This document shows, in pieces, positions 61,731 to 64,000 of a stretch of 64,000 bases of DNA. Origin of the DNA: Galeruca laticollis. Taxonomy: Eukaryota; Arthropoda; Insecta; Coleoptera; Chrysomelidae. Each line of letters opens with the position of its first letter. The first letter of the stretch is position 1. Position numbers and translations under genes: made by a program. The stretch lies in contig OY998185.1 in assembly GCA_963921935.1 (NCBI GenBank), positions 55,567,717 to 55,631,716 on the forward strand, given 5' to 3'. A model generated the notes under the pieces. It ran no database searches. It was not told the DNA's origin and was given only the letters and a program-made list of their open reading frames with translations.

Positions 61731-64000
61731 CTATAATATAAAAAATCGGGAGTGCTCTAAAATGATGCGATTCAGAAGTAGAGTGCGTCATACTTGGAGT
61801 ATCCAATGAAGAGGATAAAATCAAATATCCATAGTTATTCAAAAATTGATAGAATTAGGGCATTAACAAAGTCACCTATCGATTTTAGATGAAATTTCAT
61901 CCAATCGAACATGTTTCGAGAGGATGATAGGCCAAAAATATCATTTGGGAGTATTGCGAAAAATGCAATATTTTCCTTACTATATATAGTCCAGCTACAT
62001 ATTTGACAAAAAATGTTTTTCCTCTCAAAAAATACTGAAATTATGAGAATAAGGGTTCTTTGATACGACAAATCGACTGGTGTTGTCCATTTTTCGATAA
62101 GATAAATGTTTCAAATATTAGGAAAGAATTTAAGTTAAAAGAAAACATGCCTTCATATAAAAAATAGTACTGACCAAAATAATGGAAGTATTCATTCAAT
62201 TTTCTGAGAAAGTATCGTCAAAGGTCCAATCTATGGTATAAAAAATCCGGAGTGCTCTAAAATGATGCGATTCAGAAGTAGAGTGCGTCAAACTTGGAGT
62301 ATCCAATGAAGAGGGTAAAATCAAATATCCATAGTTATTCAAAAATTGATAGAATTAGGGCATTAACAAAGTCACCTATCGATTTTAGATAAAATTTCAT
62401 CTAATCGAACATGTTTCGAGAAGATGATAGGCCAAAGATATATTTTTGGAGTATTGGGAAAAATGCAATATTTTCCTTACTATAGTTCAGCTACATATTT
62501 GACGAAAAATGTTTTTCCTCTCAAAAAATACTGAAATTATGAGAATACGGGTTCTTTGATACGACAAATCGACTGGTGTTGTCCATTTTTCGATAAGATT
62601 AATGTTTCAAATATTAGGAGAGCATTCAAGTTAAAAGAAAACATGCCTTCATATAAAAAATAGTACAGACCAAAATAATCGAAGTATTCATTCAATTTTC
62701 TGAGAAAGTATGGTCAAAGGTCCAATCTATGATATAAAAAATCGGGAGTGCTCTAAAATGATGCGATTCAGAAGTAGAGTGCGTCAAACTTGGAGTATCC
62801 AATGAAGAGGGTAAAATCAAATATCCATAGTTATTCAAAAATTGATAGAATTAGGGCATTAACAAAGTCACCTATCGATTTTAGATGAAATTTCATCCAA
62901 TCGAACATGTTTCGAGAGGATGATAGGCCAAAAATATATTTTATGAGTATTGCGAAAAATGCAATATTTTCCTTACTATAGTCCAGCTACATATTTGACG
63001 AAAAATGTTTTTCCTCTCAAAAAATACTGAAATTATGAGAATAAGGGTTCATTGATACGACAAATCGACTGGTGTTGTCCATATGTCGATAAGATGAATG
63101 TTTCAAATATTAGAAGAGCATTTAAGTTAAAAGAAAACATGCCTTCATATAAAAAATAGTACAGACCAAAATAATGGGAGTATTCATTCAATTTTCTGAG
63201 AAAGTATCGTCAAAGGTCCAATCTATGATAGAAAAAGTTTTGAGTGCTCTAAAATGATGCGATTCAGAAGTATAGTGCGTCAAACTTGGAGTATCCAATG
63301 AAGAGGGTGAAATCAAATATCCATAGTTATTCAAAAATTGATAGAATTAGGGCATCAACAAAGTCACCTATCGATTTTAGATGAAATTTCATCTAATCGA
63401 ACATGTTTCGAGAGGATGATATGCCAAAAATATATTTTTGGAGTATTGCGAAAAATGCAATATTTTCCTTACTATAATAGTCCAGCTACATACTCGACGA
63501 AAAATGTTTTTCCTCTCAAAAAATACTGAAATTATGAGAATAAGTGTTCTTTGATACGACAAATCGACTGGTGTTGTCCATTTTTCGATAAGATAAATGT
63601 TTCAAATATTAGGAGAGCATTTAAGTTAAAAGAAAACATGCCTTCATGTAAAAAATAGTACAGACCAAAATAATCGAAGTAATCATTCAATTTTCTGAGA
63701 AAGTATCGTCAAAGGTCCAATCTATGATATAAAAAATCGGGAGTGCTCTAAAATGATGCGATTCAGAAGTAGAGTGCGTCAAACTTGGAGTATCCAATGA
63801 AGAGGGTGAAATCAAATATCCATAGTTATTCAAAAATTGATAGAATAAGGGCACCAACAAAGTCACCTATCGATTTTAGATGAAATTTCATCTAATCGAA
63901 CATGTTTCGAGAGGATGATAGGCCAAAAATATATTTTTGGAGTATTGCGAAAAATGCAATATTTTCCTTACTATAGTCCAGCTACATATTCGACGAAAAA

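Larger units (their letters stand above)
1..64000. repeat. Satellite array, ~496-bp unit, 130 complete units plus one partial
   Basis: The window is filled by a head-to-tail tandem repeat with all units in one orientation. Each unit starts, by my convention, at GTCACC, which follows the conserved run GGGCATTAACAAA. The commonest length is 496 bp; observed lengths run from 326 to 658 bp. The unit at 56087-56582 has 153 G+C of 496 (30.8%). No sequence unrelated to the unit was found, so every stretch without a gene is satellite. I do not recognise the family. Centromeric, pericentromeric or other heterochromatic location is an inference; a single array cannot tell these apart. Confidence 0.98.
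58518..64000. repeat. Domain VII: heterogeneous units 120-131
   Basis: Unit starts: 58518, 59007, 59496, 59965, 60449, 60912, 61408, 61871, 62371, 62867, 63363, 63862 (the last cut by the window end). Lengths are 489, 489, 469, 484, 463, 496, 463, 500, 496, 496, 499. Private substitutions look more numerous from about 59.5 kb on, as expected of less homogenised units. The last four complete units approach the standard sequence. Confidence 0.85.

Noticed and set aside
60449..61870. Two identical 96-codon minus-strand open frames
   Set aside because: They are the same frame in two duplicated 463-bp units. The 33-bp deletion (a multiple of three) and loss of a stop make them longer; no coding signal is seen.
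63338..63529. Plus-strand open frame of 63 codons
   Set aside because: It begins in one unit's tail and is ordinary satellite sequence. Equivalent positions in neighbouring units are interrupted.
1..64000. CRISPR array
   Set aside because: Repeats are ~496 bp and contiguous, with no short-repeat and unique-spacer pattern.

Overview
The whole 64 kb window is one satellite DNA array. A unit of about 496 bp is repeated head to tail from the first base to the last. Using the motif GTCACC (variants GTAACC, GTCACG, GTCATC) as the arbitrary unit start, I find 130 complete units and one partial unit, all in the same orientation. No non-satellite sequence interrupts them. I see no protein gene, RNA gene, transposon or CRISPR array. 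The longest open frames are under 100 codons; most lie on the minus strand and recur because the satellite recurs. The array runs off both ends.

Organism: this looks like nuclear heterochromatin (pericentromeric, centromeric or another satellite block) of a multicellular eukaryote. A counted unit (56087-56582) has A 192, T 151, G 88, C 65, so GC is about 31%. It has 11 CpGs against about 11.5 expected, so CpG is not depleted. That fits a genome with little germline CpG methylation, such as many insects, better than a vertebrate or heavily methylated plant. This is only an inference; I do not recognise the satellite family by name.

Layout: I divide the array into seven domains by diagnostic variants. 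I (1-13886, units 1-28): mostly 496-bp units with scattered duplicated blocks. II (13887-18250, units 29-37): three passes of a trimer alpha-beta-gamma, in which gamma is a 471-bp unit. III (18251-27609, units 38-56): a five-unit higher-order repeat gamma-delta-epsilon-zeta-eta of about 2466 bp, which begins with the last unit of II. IV (27610-32557, units 57-66): a different five-unit block of 2474 bp, tandemly duplicated. V (32558-44222, units 67-90): a mosaic of blocks from I-IV, including a fourth copy of the 2466-bp repeat and a 326-bp truncated unit. VI (44223-58517, units 91-119): an abrupt change to a family dominated by a 482-bp unit with a 14-bp deletion, plus a 658-bp unit. VII (58518-64000, units 120-131): heterogeneous units, a 959-bp tandem duplication, then near-consensus units.

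The main observations are: (a) one short hotspot, offsets about 96-132 of the unit, carries nearly all length variation, with at least 15 indel alleles in about 57 of 130 units; (b) two perfect palindromes (20 and 18 bp) sit about 30 bp apart just upstream of that hotspot; (c) nested higher-order repeats and mosaic units record unequal crossover and gene conversion; (d) the three grossest unit sizes, 326, 496 and 658 bp, are close to 2, 3 and 4 times about 164 bp, a nucleosome-like quantum. All comparisons were made by eye, so percent identities are not given.
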